Shown: positions 25,226-32,083 of the stretch, in pieces
Numbering within the stretch: position 1 is the stretch's first letter
Layout: each line of letters opens with the position of its first letter
Origin: an uncultured Oscillospiraceae bacterium
GTDB taxonomy: Bacteria > Bacillota > Clostridia > Oscillospirales > Acutalibacteraceae
Assembly (NCBI GenBank): GCA_949295415.1
Contig: CASFLA010000019.1
Location: forward strand, 1 to 39,494
Length of the DNA stretch: 39,494 nt
Direction of reading: 5' to 3'
Notes under the pieces: generated by a model
Seen by the model: only the letters and a program-made list of their open reading frames with translations
Databases searched by the model: none
Told to the model about the DNA's origin: nothing
Translations under genes and position numbers: made by a program

Positions 25226-25759
25226 CTATTTTTTCTTTTTATATTTATCCTCTTCGCTAAAAATACAACCGCAATGCTTTTGCATATAAAGACCCTCTTC
25301 TCTGGCCTTTTCCTGCCCCTCAATAAAATAGGGCCTGAAATCGCGGTATAAGAACTCTACTCCAAACTTTTCTGCCGCCGCCTTGGCTTCTAAAATCAGC
25401 AGCTCGTGATTCTGATACGGGCTTATAAAAAGGGTTGAAGTAAAGGCATCATAGCCGTTTTCCTTGGCAAACTGCGCCGTTTTTTCAAAACGCATTTTAT
25501 AGCATTTTTGGCATCGATTATCAAAATCGGGGAAAACTGCTTCTATAAACCTTCTTAATCCGTATTCGTGGTCGGTTATAAGCCTGGCTTTTATTTTAGC
25601 CGCATATTCTATAAGAGTAGTCTTCCTTAAGCGGAATTCCTTGCAAGGATGAATGTTGGGATTATAAAAATAAAGCACCGGCTCTAACCCCTCTTTTCTG
25701 AGGGTTTCTATGCACATTACAGAGCAAGGCGCACAGCAGGTATGCATCAGAAGCTTCAT
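25226..25759 (-). CDS. queH: Epoxyqueuosine reductase QueH
   Basis: 177 residues of the former DUF208 family. It performs the last step of queuosine synthesis, reducing epoxyqueuosine in tRNA, and replaces the B12-dependent QueG. Iron-sulfur and metal cysteines are visible: HTCCAPCS at the N-terminus, RCQKCYKMR in the middle, and KHCGCIF near the C-terminus. The RYRD-like YRDFRPYFIEGQ segment is also typical. Length is normal. It is a single-gene unit with its own promoter, diverging from ddh. Other queuosine genes are not in the window. Confidence 0.95.
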   Translation of the reverse strand: MKLLMHTCCAPCSVMCIETLRKEGLEPVLYFYNPNIHPCKEFRLRKTTLIEYAAKIKARLITDHEYGLRRFIEAVFPDFDNRCQKCYKMRFEKTAQFAKENGYDAFTSTLFISPYQNHELLILEAKAAAEKFGVEFLYRDFRPYFIEGQEKAREEGLYMQKHCGCIFSEEDKYKKKK

Positions 25760-25789
25760 ATTTTTCGCCCCTTTTAAAAAACTAAAATC

Positions 25790-25818
25790 ATTATAACCTT
25801 AAAACCGGTTTTCGTCAA
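25790..25818 (-). promoter_or_regulatory. queH promoter with a palindrome in the spacer
   Basis: Minus strand TTGACG (25818-25813), 17-nt spacer, TATAAT (25795-25790). Twelve of the 17 spacer bases (25801-25812) form the perfect palindrome AAAACCGGTTTT, a position where a bound repressor would block polymerase. Operator function is inferred only. Confidence 0.7.
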
Positions 25819-25851
25819 CACGCTATTACTTTTAAAAGCTTATTTCAAGGC

Positions 25852-25880
25852 TTGACCAATAATTTCAAATGTGATATAAT
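25852..25880 (+). promoter_or_regulatory. Sigma-A promoter for ddh
   Basis: TTGACC (25852-25857), 17-nt spacer, TATAAT (25875-25880). Transcription should begin near 25887, about 18 nt before the AAGGAG at 25905, leaving no room for an alternative upstream start codon. Confidence 0.8.
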
Positions 25881-25919
25881 ACCCCCCGTAATAAAATAAA
25901 TTCCAAGGAGACGATTTTT

Positions 25920-26903
25920 ACGACTACAAGAATAGGAATTTTAGGCTACGGCAATTTAGGCCGCGGCATTGAATGCGCAATAAATCAAAAAAACGATATG
26001 GAGCTTGTTGCGGTTTTTACCCGCAGAGACCCCAAAACCGTTAAAATTTTAAATAACAATGTCCCTGTTTACAGCATTGATGAGGTTTTAATCTTTAAAG
26101 AAAAAATAGATGTTCTTATCCTTTGCGGCGGCAGTGCAACCGATTTGCCCAAGCAAACTCCCGATTTTGCCGAGCATTTTACTGTTATTGACAGCTTTGA
26201 TACTCATGCAAAAATCCCCGAGCATTTCGCAAAGGTTGACTCTGCGGCTAAAAAAAGCGGAAACATCGCCGTTATTTCTTGCGGTTGGGACCCCGGTATG
26301 TTCTCATTAAACCGCCTGTATGCGAGCGCTATTTTGCCCGATGGCAAGGACTATACCTTCTGGGGCAAGGGCGTCAGCCAAGGCCATTCTGACGCTATCA
26401 GAAGAATAGAAGGCGTTATTGATGCTAAACAATATACCATTCCCGTTCAAAAAACATTGGAATCGGTTCGTCGCGGCGAAACCAAGGATTTCTCAACCAG
26501 AGAAAAGCATTTAAGAGAATGCTTTGTTGTTGCAGCAGATGATGCCGATAAAGCAAAAATTGAGCAGGAAATTAAAACCATGCCCAACTATTTTGCTGAT
26601 TACGATACAATAGTTCATTTTATTTCTTTAGAAGAATTAAAGCGCGACCATAGCGGTATTCCCCATGGTGGATTTGTTATCCGCTCGGGTCAAACCGGTT
26701 GGGAAAAGGAAAACAAACATATTATTGAATATAGCCTTAAGCTTGACTCCAACCCCGAGTTTACTGCAGGCGTTATTGTTGCGGCGGCAAGGGCAGCTTT
26801 TAGAATGAAGCAAAACGGTGAAACGGGCTGCAAAACAATGTTTGATATCCCGCCGAAATATTTAAGCCCATTATCCGACGAAGAGCTTTTGAAAATCCTA
26901 TAA
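25920..26903 (+). CDS. ddh: meso-Diaminopimelate D-dehydrogenase with an apparent ACG start
   Basis: The enzyme reductively aminates tetrahydrodipicolinate to meso-DAP with NADPH and ammonia in one step, feeding lysine and peptidoglycan synthesis. The first ATG of the frame (25998) would cut off the Rossmann nucleotide-binding motif. The frame upstream encodes TTRIGILGYGNLGRGIE, which is the family N-terminus. AAGGAG (25905-25910) sits 9 nt before ACG at 25920, where ATG is expected; from there the product is 327 residues, the family length. The rest is intact (CGWDPGMFSLNR, WGKGVSQGHSDAIRRI, HGGFVIRSG). Either a rare ACG start is used, the start is mutated, or the base is a sequence error. 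Confidence 0.93.
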   Translation, partial: TTTRIGILGYGNLGRGIECAINQKNDMELVAVFTRRDPKTVKILNNNVPVYSIDEVLIFKEKIDVLILCGGSATDLPKQTPDFAEHFTVIDSFDTHAKIPEHFAKVDSAAKKSGNIAVISCGWDPGMFSLNRLYASAILPDGKDYTFWGKGVSQGHSDAIRRIEGVIDAKQYTIPVQKTLESVRRGETKDFSTREKHLRECFVVAADDADKAKIEQEIKTMPNYFADYDTIVHFISLEELKRDHSGIPHGGFVIRSGQTGWEKENKHIIEYSLKLDSNPEFTAGVIVAAARAAFRMKQNGETGCKTMFDIPPKYLSPLSDEELLKIL

Positions 26904-27058
26904 TTAAAAACAACCAAGCAGCAAGGCACCCTCTGTAATAAAGGTGCCACACATCTTAAAACTAAACAACTTGTTTCAATAAACGGTGTAGCCTTCGCCC
27001 ACGCCCCATAGGGCAGTATTTCCTTAATAATGTGAAATTTCGGCACAATAATGCGTCA

Positions 27059-27097
27059 AAACCCATCAATACGCGCCAGCGTTATTGATGGGTTTTT
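27059..27097 (+). terminator. Strong terminator inside the inverted-repeat block
   Basis: Perfect 12-bp stem AACCCATCAATA/TATTGATGGGTT (27060-27071/27083-27094) followed by TTTTT on the plus strand. It could end the ddh transcript about 150 nt after the stop codon, or end a small RNA starting within the block. Confidence 0.75.
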
Positions 27098-27154
27098 CCT
27101 TTTCTTGCACTCGAAATTTTCATTTTAAGGTGCTTCGCAGTTTCGTAAGAACTA

Positions 27155-27233
27155 AAAATTCCCTGTATTTAAGCCATAAAACGCAGAAAGGCTGACGCCT
27201 TTTAAGGCTTTTGGCAACAATACAGGGGATTTT
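27155..27233 (+). repeat. Inverted pair enclosing smaller hairpins
   Basis: AAAATTCCCTGTATT (27155-27169) pairs with AATACAGGGGATTTT (27219-27233), with one G-U pair. Inside lie AAGCC/GGCTT (27170-27175 with about 27205) and AAAGGC-TGAC-GCCTTTT (27187-27203). This gives a branched fold within the larger inverted repeat. Confidence 0.45.
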
Positions 27234-27294
27234 GTTAGAGAAACAAATACTTCCCTATGGGACGTGGGCGTTTGGCTATGCCGTTTTTTTGCTT

Positions 27295-27336
27295 ACAAAA
27301 GTTCAAGGGAGACACTTCATTGCGAAGCGTCTCCCT
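27295..27336 (-). terminator. Terminator of trpB
   Basis: 13-bp stem AGGGAGACGCTTC/GAAGTGTCTCCCT (27336-27324/27318-27306), with one G-U pair on the minus strand, followed by TTGAACTTTTG. It lies 14 nt after the trpB stop. Confidence 0.7.
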
Positions 27337-27349
27337 TACCGGTTTCTTT

Positions 27350-28570
27350 TTATCTTATTCCGTAATTCTCAATAACGTAGTCCATATCCTTGTCGCCGCG
27401 GCCTGAAAGGTTGATAAGAATTGAACCGTGGTCCATTGTTTTGGCAAGCTTCATACCGAAAGCAACTGCGTGAGAGCTTTCAATAGCAGGGATAATTCCC
27501 TCAAGCCTTGCAAGCTTATAGAAAGCATCAATGGTTTCTTCGTCGTCGATAACATCATATTTAACTCTGCCTATATCACGCAGGAACGCATGCTCAGGAC
27601 CCGATGACGGGTAGTCAAGACCTGATGCCACCGAGTAAACGGGAGCGGGCTCGCCGTTTTCATCCTTGAGCATAATGCTGTTAAAGCCGTGCATAATGCC
27701 CTCGGTGCCGTATTTAAGGCTTGCTGCATGGTCTCCAAGCTTCGGTCCCTTACCCAAAGGCTCAATACCGTAAATATCAACGGGGTCATTTAAAAAGCCC
27801 GCAAAAAGACCTGCTGCATTACTTCCGCCGCCAACACAAGCAACAATTGAAGTAGGCAAATGACCGGTCATCTCAATAAACTGCTCCCTTGCTTCAATGC
27901 CGACAACGCTCTGGAAATCGCGCACCATCATAGGAAACGGATGAGGGCCAAGCACTGAGCCAATGCAATAAATAGAATCATTATATTCCTTGCTATATGC
28001 ATCAAATGCGGCATCAACCGCCTCTTTAAGGGTTTTAAGGCCGTGGGTTACCTCAATAACGTTAGCACCTAAAATCTTCATTCGGGCAACATTAGGAGCC
28101 TGCTTTTTAATATCAACAGAGCCCATATAAATATCGCACTCAAGGCCAAAATATGCAGCGGCGGTAGCCAAAGCAACACCATGCTGACCTGCACCTGTTT
28201 CAGCAATAACCTTTTTCTTGCCCATATATTTTGCAAGCAAGGCCTCACCCATACAGTGATTAAGCTTATGAGCACCCGAATGGTTCAAATCCTCTCTTTT
28301 TGCATAAAGCTGAACCTTGCCACCCAAAGCATCAGACAATCTCTCTAAATGGGTTACGGGAGTAGGTCTGCCCTGAAATTCTTTTCTTATTCTGCGAAGC
28401 TCGGCGATAAACTTACGCGATTGGCAGATTGAAAAATATGCCTCAGTAATCTCTGCCATAGCATTTTTAAGCTTATCGTCAATATAAACTCCGCCGTATT
28501 TGCCAAAATAACCATCCTTATCGGGATAGTTGTTAAAGTATGTTTCAAAATCAACATTGTTAAGTTTCAT
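27350..28570 (-). CDS. trpB: Tryptophan synthase beta chain
   Basis: 406 residues, TrpB1 type. It joins indole and serine to tryptophan with PLP. The PLP lysine is Lys102 in HSGAHKLNH; the phosphate-binding loop is [21 protein letters not shown] and GRGDKD are also intact. It stands alone: no trpA or other trp genes lie beside it. A tryptophan T-box leader and a terminator make it a monocistronic, Trp-controlled unit. A stand-alone TrpB suggests indole salvage, or pairing with TrpA encoded elsewhere. GAGGA lies about 7 nt before the ATG at 28570. Confidence 0.96.
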   Translation of the reverse strand: MKLNNVDFETYFNNYPDKDGYFGKYGGVYIDDKLKNAMAEITEAYFSICQSRKFIAELRRIRKEFQGRPTPVTHLERLSDALGGKVQLYAKREDLNHSGAHKLNHCMGEALLAKYMGKKKVIAETGAGQHGVALATAAAYFGLECDIYMGSVDIKKQAPNVARMKILGANVIEVTHGLKTLKEAVDAAFDAYSKEYNDSIYCIGSVLGPHPFPMMVRDFQSVVGIEAREQFIEMTGHLPTSIVACVGGGSNAAGLFAGFLNDPVDIYGIEPLGKGPKLGDHAASLKYGTEGIMHGFNSIMLKDENGEPAPVYSVASGLDYPSSGPEHAFLRDIGRVKYDVIDDEETIDAFYKLARLEGIIPAIESSHAVAFGMKLAKTMDHGSILINLSGRGDKDMDYVIENYGIR

Positions 28571-28609
28571 AATTCATTCCTCATTTTATAAAATAATAAG
28601 TTAAACAAG

Positions 28610-28645
28610 CTACTTATTACGCCATCGCTTAGTTAAAAGAACCAT
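28610..28645 (-). CDS. Possible 11-residue upstream ORF in the trpB leader
   Basis: ATG 28645, preceded by GAGGTG at a fair distance, opens MVLLTKRWRNK and stops at TAG 28612-28610, 40 nt before the trpB ATG. It contains one Trp codon and lies between the T-box terminator and trpB, so it is translated only in read-through transcripts. It may be a chance ORF; a Trp codon here raises the option of a second level of control. Confidence 0.35.
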   Translation of the reverse strand: MVLLTKRWRNK

Positions 28646-28659
28646 ATTCAGCACCTCAA

Positions 28660-28915
28660 AAAATAAAAATCTTGCCCCAAAAATATGGGACAAGATTAAA
28701 AATCCTGCGGTACCACCCAAATTGATGAAAATTCATCCACTCACCTCATACTAACATATGAGCCACACTATAACGGGTGCGCCCCGTCGGTTACTACTTA
28801 CACAACGCTTTCGACCGCCCTCATAAGTCCATTCACCTGACATAACGCTGCCGCCATTCCACCACCGACGGCTCTCTTTAAGCTCACAACAGGCTACTAT
28901 TCTTAATCACAGGTT
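28660..28915 (-). promoter_or_regulatory. T-box riboswitch, tryptophan type, controlling trpB
   Basis: The minus strand carries the T-box sequence GGGTGGTACCGC (about 28719-28708) that binds the free ACCA end of uncharged tRNA. It is followed by a terminator stem (AATCTTGTCCC / GGGGCAAGATT, 28697-28687 / 28679-28669) and a T-rich tail. Upstream lies a stem I of about 100 nt with the AGAGAGCC region. In its specifier loop the context GAA-TGG-A places TGG (Trp) at 28831-28829. Low charged tRNA-Trp would stabilise the antiterminator and switch trpB on. The specifier is read by eye from context; it agrees with the gene controlled. Confidence 0.9.
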
Positions 28916-28928
28916 TTACTTTTAAAAA

Positions 28929-28957
28929 AGAATACCACTATTATTTTATTTTGTCAA
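28929..28957 (-). promoter_or_regulatory. Sigma-A promoter for the T-box leader and trpB
   Basis: Minus strand TTGACA (28957-28952), 17-nt spacer, TATTCT (28934-28929). It starts about 10 nt after the stop codon of the SGNH hydrolase gene; transcripts begin near 28922. Confidence 0.75.
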
Positions 28958-28967
28958 GACAAAAGGA

Positions 28968-29624
28968 TTACAATGTTTTAAGGAAGCCAATCAGCTTATC
29001 GGCAATCAACTTGTGACCGAGGTCGTTAGGATGAAGTCCGTCCTTCATATAGGTTTGTTTAATAACATCAACCTTAGGCTGAAGCCCGCTTACTGACCAT
29101 AAATCAAGAACAGGAATCGAATAATACCTTGCAACCTCAATGATAATGTTTCTGAAGCCCTCAAGATTTGTTTCAAGCGGCTGACCGTTTTCGTTTATCA
29201 TTTTATCCTCGGAAAGCCTATGTAACGGTGTCATAAAAACAATCTGCGCGGCAGGATACTTCTCAATAAGCTTGTTGCAAAGAATATGCATTGCGCCATA
29301 GAAAGTATATTCTGTTCTATCAGTAAACTTGCCGATAGGAGCATCGCCATGGCCAAAATCATTGGTTCCGCCGAAAACAACAATTATATCAGCATCGGGG
29401 TCCATATCATCGGTTCTTTTTATAAAATCAAGGTCATTACGGGCGGAAGAAGACGGAACTCTTTTTCTTGCAATTCTGGTTCCGCCGACACCGTAGCCTC
29501 TTGTTATTGCACCCTCCATATTAGCAACTCTCTGCCAATAAATATTGTTTTCCTTATCAGCAACAGCGGAGCCCTCGGTTATACTATCGCCCAAGAAATT
29601 TATTTTTTTACCCTTTAATTCCAT
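28968..29624 (-). CDS. SGNH/GDSL-family hydrolase
   Basis: 218 residues with all four SGNH blocks: GDSITEG (nucleophile Ser), GVGGTR (Gly), VFGGTNDFG (Asn), and DGLHPNDLGH (Asp and His). No signal peptide is present, so it is probably cytoplasmic. The family includes esterases, lipases and carbohydrate or peptidoglycan deacetylases; the substrate is not evident. AAGGAG lies just before the ATG. It follows a truncated transporter fragment and may have shared its transcript with tex. Confidence 0.9.
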   Translation of the reverse strand: MELKGKKINFLGDSITEGSAVADKENNIYWQRVANMEGAITRGYGVGGTRIARKRVPSSSARNDLDFIKRTDDMDPDADIIVVFGGTNDFGHGDAPIGKFTDRTEYTFYGAMHILCNKLIEKYPAAQIVFMTPLHRLSEDKMINENGQPLETNLEGFRNIIIEVARYYSIPVLDLWSVSGLQPKVDVIKQTYMKDGLHPNDLGHKLIADKLIGFLKTL

Positions 29625-29673
29625 TTGTCATTTCTCCTTAAAAGCGGAATTTATCCGTTTTGAAATTCCTAGT

Positions 29674-29805
29674 TTATTTAAGCACAAAGGCATCTCCTAT
29701 ATTTATGTAGCCATAAGCAGGCAGAGGAACGCTTACAAGCGTTTCTAAGAACACAAATGCGGCAAAAAGTCCGCTCATAATTATTTTAAAAGTCTTCCTT
29801 TTCAT
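29674..29805 (-). pseudogene. Truncated ECF transporter S-component
   Basis: A 43-codon frame from ATG 29805 to TAA 29676-29674 reads as the N-terminus of an ECF-type substrate-binding membrane subunit: a Lys-rich start, GLFAAFVFLET in the first membrane helix, then PLPAYGYINIGDAFVL. ECF S-components (about 170-200 residues, vitamin uptake) share the [YG]xINLGD element at this spot. The frame stops just after it, and the SGNH gene begins 50 nt on, so about 75 percent of the protein is gone. It starts 4 nt after the tex stop and lacks a good Shine-Dalgarno. Confidence 0.6.
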
Positions 29806-29809
29806 AAAA

Positions 29810-31951
29810 TCATCTTTTTTTCATAGTGAGGCTGATGCGCTTTTTATTTTCGTCAACCGAAAGCACATAAACCTTTACAATATCGCCCGTTTTAAGCACT
29901 TCTGAGGGGTGCTTGATAAATCTATCGCATATCTCGGAAATATGAACCAAGCCATCCTGATGAACACCTATATCAACAAATGCTCCAAAATCAATAACAT
30001 TTCTGACCGTTCCCATTATTTCCATACCCGGCTTTAAATCCTTCATTTCTAAAACATCGCTGCGAAGCATGGGAGGCGGCAACTCATCTCTCGGGTCACG
30101 ACCGGGTTTTTGAAGCTCGGATAAAATATCCTTCAAAGTAGGAACACCTATGCCGAGTCTATCCGCAATACTGCTAAAGCCTATATTCTCACATTTTTCA
30201 TAGATGCCATCAAGCTTGTTGCCTGCTATATCCTTAGAGGTAAAGCCAAGCTCCTTTAAAAGCGCGTTCGCAGCCTTATAGCTTTCGGGGTGAACTGCGG
30301 TTGCGTCAAGCGGTTCTTTAGAATCTGTAACTCTTAAAAAGCCCGCCGACTGTTCAAAGGCTTTAGGTCCTAATTTTGAAACCTTTTTAAGTTCACTTCG
30401 GCTTTTGAAAGCTCCATTTTCGGTTCTATGGTTAACAATGTTTTTAGCAACTGCGCTATTTAACCCCGAAACTCTTGAAAGCAGAGCCGCCGAAGCGGTA
30501 TTAAGGTCAACACCAACGCTGTTAACGCAATCCTCAACGACGAAATCAAGGCTCTTTGAAAGCTCAGCAGGAGGCATATCGTGCTGATACTGACCGACTC
30601 CTATAGCCTTTGGTTCAATTTTTACAAGCTCTGCTAACGGGTCCTGCAATCTTCTTGCAATGCTTATAGCGCTTCTTAAAGTCAAGTCATACTCGGGGAA
30701 TTCCTCTGCGGCAAGCTTACTTGCCGAATAAACCGAAGCGCCTGCCTCGCTCACTACCATATAAAGCGCCTTGCTTGCAGTTTCTTTAAGTAGCTCGCTT
30801 ATAAACATCTCGGTTTCTTTGCTTGCGGTTCCGTTGCCGATTGCTATACATTCAACATTATGCTTTGCAATCATCGCAGAAACTCTTTTCTTAGCGTCCT
30901 GCTTTTGAGCATCACTATGGGTTATATAAATAACGCCTGTATCAACAACTCTGCCGATTCCGTCAACCACGGCAACCTTACAGCCTGTTCTGTAGCCGGG
31001 GTCAAGACCCATTGTTACCTTGTTTTTAACAGGCGGCTGCATCAATAATTGATGCAGGTTGTTTGAAAAGTTTTTAATCGCACCCTTGCAGGCTTCATCG
31101 GTCAGCATTGCTCTTGTTTCGCGTTCAACCGAGGGTTCTATAAGCCTATCATATGAATCAATAAGCGCATCACGCAAAATATCAGTTGCTGAGCAGAAAT
31201 TTTCCTTTATAAAAACATCAAAAAGCACATTATGGGCCTTTTGTTCTTCGATGCTTACTCGGACCTTTAAGAATTCTTCCTTTTCTCCTCTATCTATAGC
31301 CAGAACTCTATGCCCTGCTATTTTTTTGACGGGCTCGGAAAAATCATAATACATTGTATAAACGCTGTCTTTTTCCTTATCGGCGGCTTTAACCGCAACA
31401 ACGCCGACCACTGAGAATAGATTTCTGAGTCTGCGACGAACATCCGGGTTATCGCTGGCGATTTCGGCAATTATATCCTTAGCGCCCGCGATAGCCTCTT
31501 CGACTGATGCAACTTCATCGGTTAAATATTCCTTTGCGGCTTCAAAAATATCGGCGCCGTCCTGAGCTAATATAAGCTCTGCCAAAGGCTCAAGGCCCTT
31601 TTCCTTTGCAACGGTTGCCCTTGTTCTGCGTTTGGGCCTGAAGGGGCGGTAAATATCCTCCAATACCGATAGCTGCTCGGCTTTTTCGAGCGCTTCTTTT
31701 ATTTCTTCAGTCATTTTGCCCTGCTCTTCAATAGCGGCGGCAATTTCATCTCTGCGCTTTTCAAGACCTCTTAAATATTCAACCCTTGTTATTAAATTAT
31801 GGATTGTCTGGTCATCCAAAGAGCCGTGCGCTTCCTTGCGATAACGGGCAATAAACGGAATAGTGCAGCCCTCATCGGAAAGCGAAATAACGGCATTAAC
31901 CTGCCAATCCTTTAAATTCAATTCTTTTGAAACAATTTCAACTATATTCAT
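29810..31951 (-). CDS. tex: Tex-family transcription accessory protein
   Basis: About 713 residues. An N-terminal helix-turn-helix region (IPFIARYRKEAHGSLDD), a YqgF/RuvC-like domain (TMGLDPGYRTGCKVAVVD), a helix-hairpin-helix module (LLSRVSGLNSAVAKNIVNHR) and a C-terminal S1 RNA-binding domain (GTVRNVIDFGAFVDIGV, HISEI) follow the known order. Tex binds nucleic acid and RNA polymerase; its exact role is unsettled. I choose ATG 31951, with GGGAG 6 nt upstream. The longer frame to 32008 runs through the promoter at 31980-32008 and is rejected. Confidence 0.95.
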   Translation of the reverse strand: MNIVEIVSKELNLKDWQVNAVISLSDEGCTIPFIARYRKEAHGSLDDQTIHNLITRVEYLRGLEKRRDEIAAAIEEQGKMTEEIKEALEKAEQLSVLEDIYRPFRPKRRTRATVAKEKGLEPLAELILAQDGADIFEAAKEYLTDEVASVEEAIAGAKDIIAEIASDNPDVRRRLRNLFSVVGVVAVKAADKEKDSVYTMYYDFSEPVKKIAGHRVLAIDRGEKEEFLKVRVSIEEQKAHNVLFDVFIKENFCSATDILRDALIDSYDRLIEPSVERETRAMLTDEACKGAIKNFSNNLHQLLMQPPVKNKVTMGLDPGYRTGCKVAVVDGIGRVVDTGVIYITHSDAQKQDAKKRVSAMIAKHNVECIAIGNGTASKETEMFISELLKETASKALYMVVSEAGASVYSASKLAAEEFPEYDLTLRSAISIARRLQDPLAELVKIEPKAIGVGQYQHDMPPAELSKSLDFVVEDCVNSVGVDLNTASAALLSRVSGLNSAVAKNIVNHRTENGAFKSRSELKKVSKLGPKAFEQSAGFLRVTDSKEPLDATAVHPESYKAANALLKELGFTSKDIAGNKLDGIYEKCENIGFSSIADRLGIGVPTLKDILSELQKPGRDPRDELPPPMLRSDVLEMKDLKPGMEIMGTVRNVIDFGAFVDIGVHQDGLVHISEICDRFIKHPSEVLKTGDIVKVYVLSVDENKKRISLTMKKR

Positions 31952-31979
31952 ATAATTCTCCCTTTGAAAATCTTTAAAT

Positions 31980-32008
31980 ATTGTATCACATTTTACTCTG
32001 AAATACAA
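31980..32008 (-). promoter_or_regulatory. Promoter for tex
   Basis: Minus strand TTGTAT (32008-32003), 17-nt spacer, TACAAT (31985-31980), giving a leader of about 22 nt before ATG 31951. Confidence 0.65.
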
Positions 32009-32017
32009 TGTTTACGG

Positions 32018-32046
32018 TTGATATTTTGGCAGTTTTATGGTAAATT
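32018..32046 (+). promoter_or_regulatory. Candidate promoter for the GT39-GH35 pair
   Basis: TTGATA (32018-32023), 17-nt spacer, TAAATT (32041-32046). It diverges from the tex promoter only 10 bp away. The -10 box is imperfect. Confidence 0.5.
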
Positions 32047-32083
32047 TGAGTTAATATGAAAATAAATGAGGAGTGTGGAAAAA

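Larger units (their letters stand above)
26985..27282. repeat. Long imperfect inverted repeat, about 37 bp arms
   Basis: The left arm 26985-27021 (containing CGCCCACGCCCCATAGGG) and the right arm 27245-27282 (containing CCCTATGGGACGTGGGCG) match inversely at roughly 85 percent by eye, with one short gap. They enclose about 220 bp that themselves hold a terminator and an inverted pair. The layout could be a non-autonomous mobile repeat or one large structured RNA. No target-site duplication was evident. Confidence 0.55.
26904..27349. other. Gene-free block of nested inverted repeats between ddh and trpB
   Basis: No credible gene lies in these 446 bases. From left to right: a GGCACC/GGTGCC hairpin (26925-26948), a 37-nt arm (26985-27021) repeated inverted at 27245-27282, a terminator (27060-27097), an inverted pair at 27155-27169/27219-27233 enclosing smaller hairpins, and the trpB terminator (27295-27336). 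The first hairpin may serve as the ddh terminator, but it lacks a U-tract. Confidence 0.6.

Noticed and set aside
26690-27046. 118-codon minus-strand ORF overlapping the ddh 3' end and inverted-repeat block
   Set aside because: Most of it is antisense to ddh, and its start region lies in repeat DNA with no Shine-Dalgarno.
26985-27282. Complete transposon with terminal inverted repeats
   Set aside because: No transposase is encoded between the arms and no target-site duplication was seen, so it is listed as an inverted repeat only.
31951-32008. Longer N-terminus for tex from ATG 32008
   Set aside because: It would cover the tex promoter (31980-32008), and ATG 31951 has GGGAG at proper spacing plus the usual Tex N-terminus.
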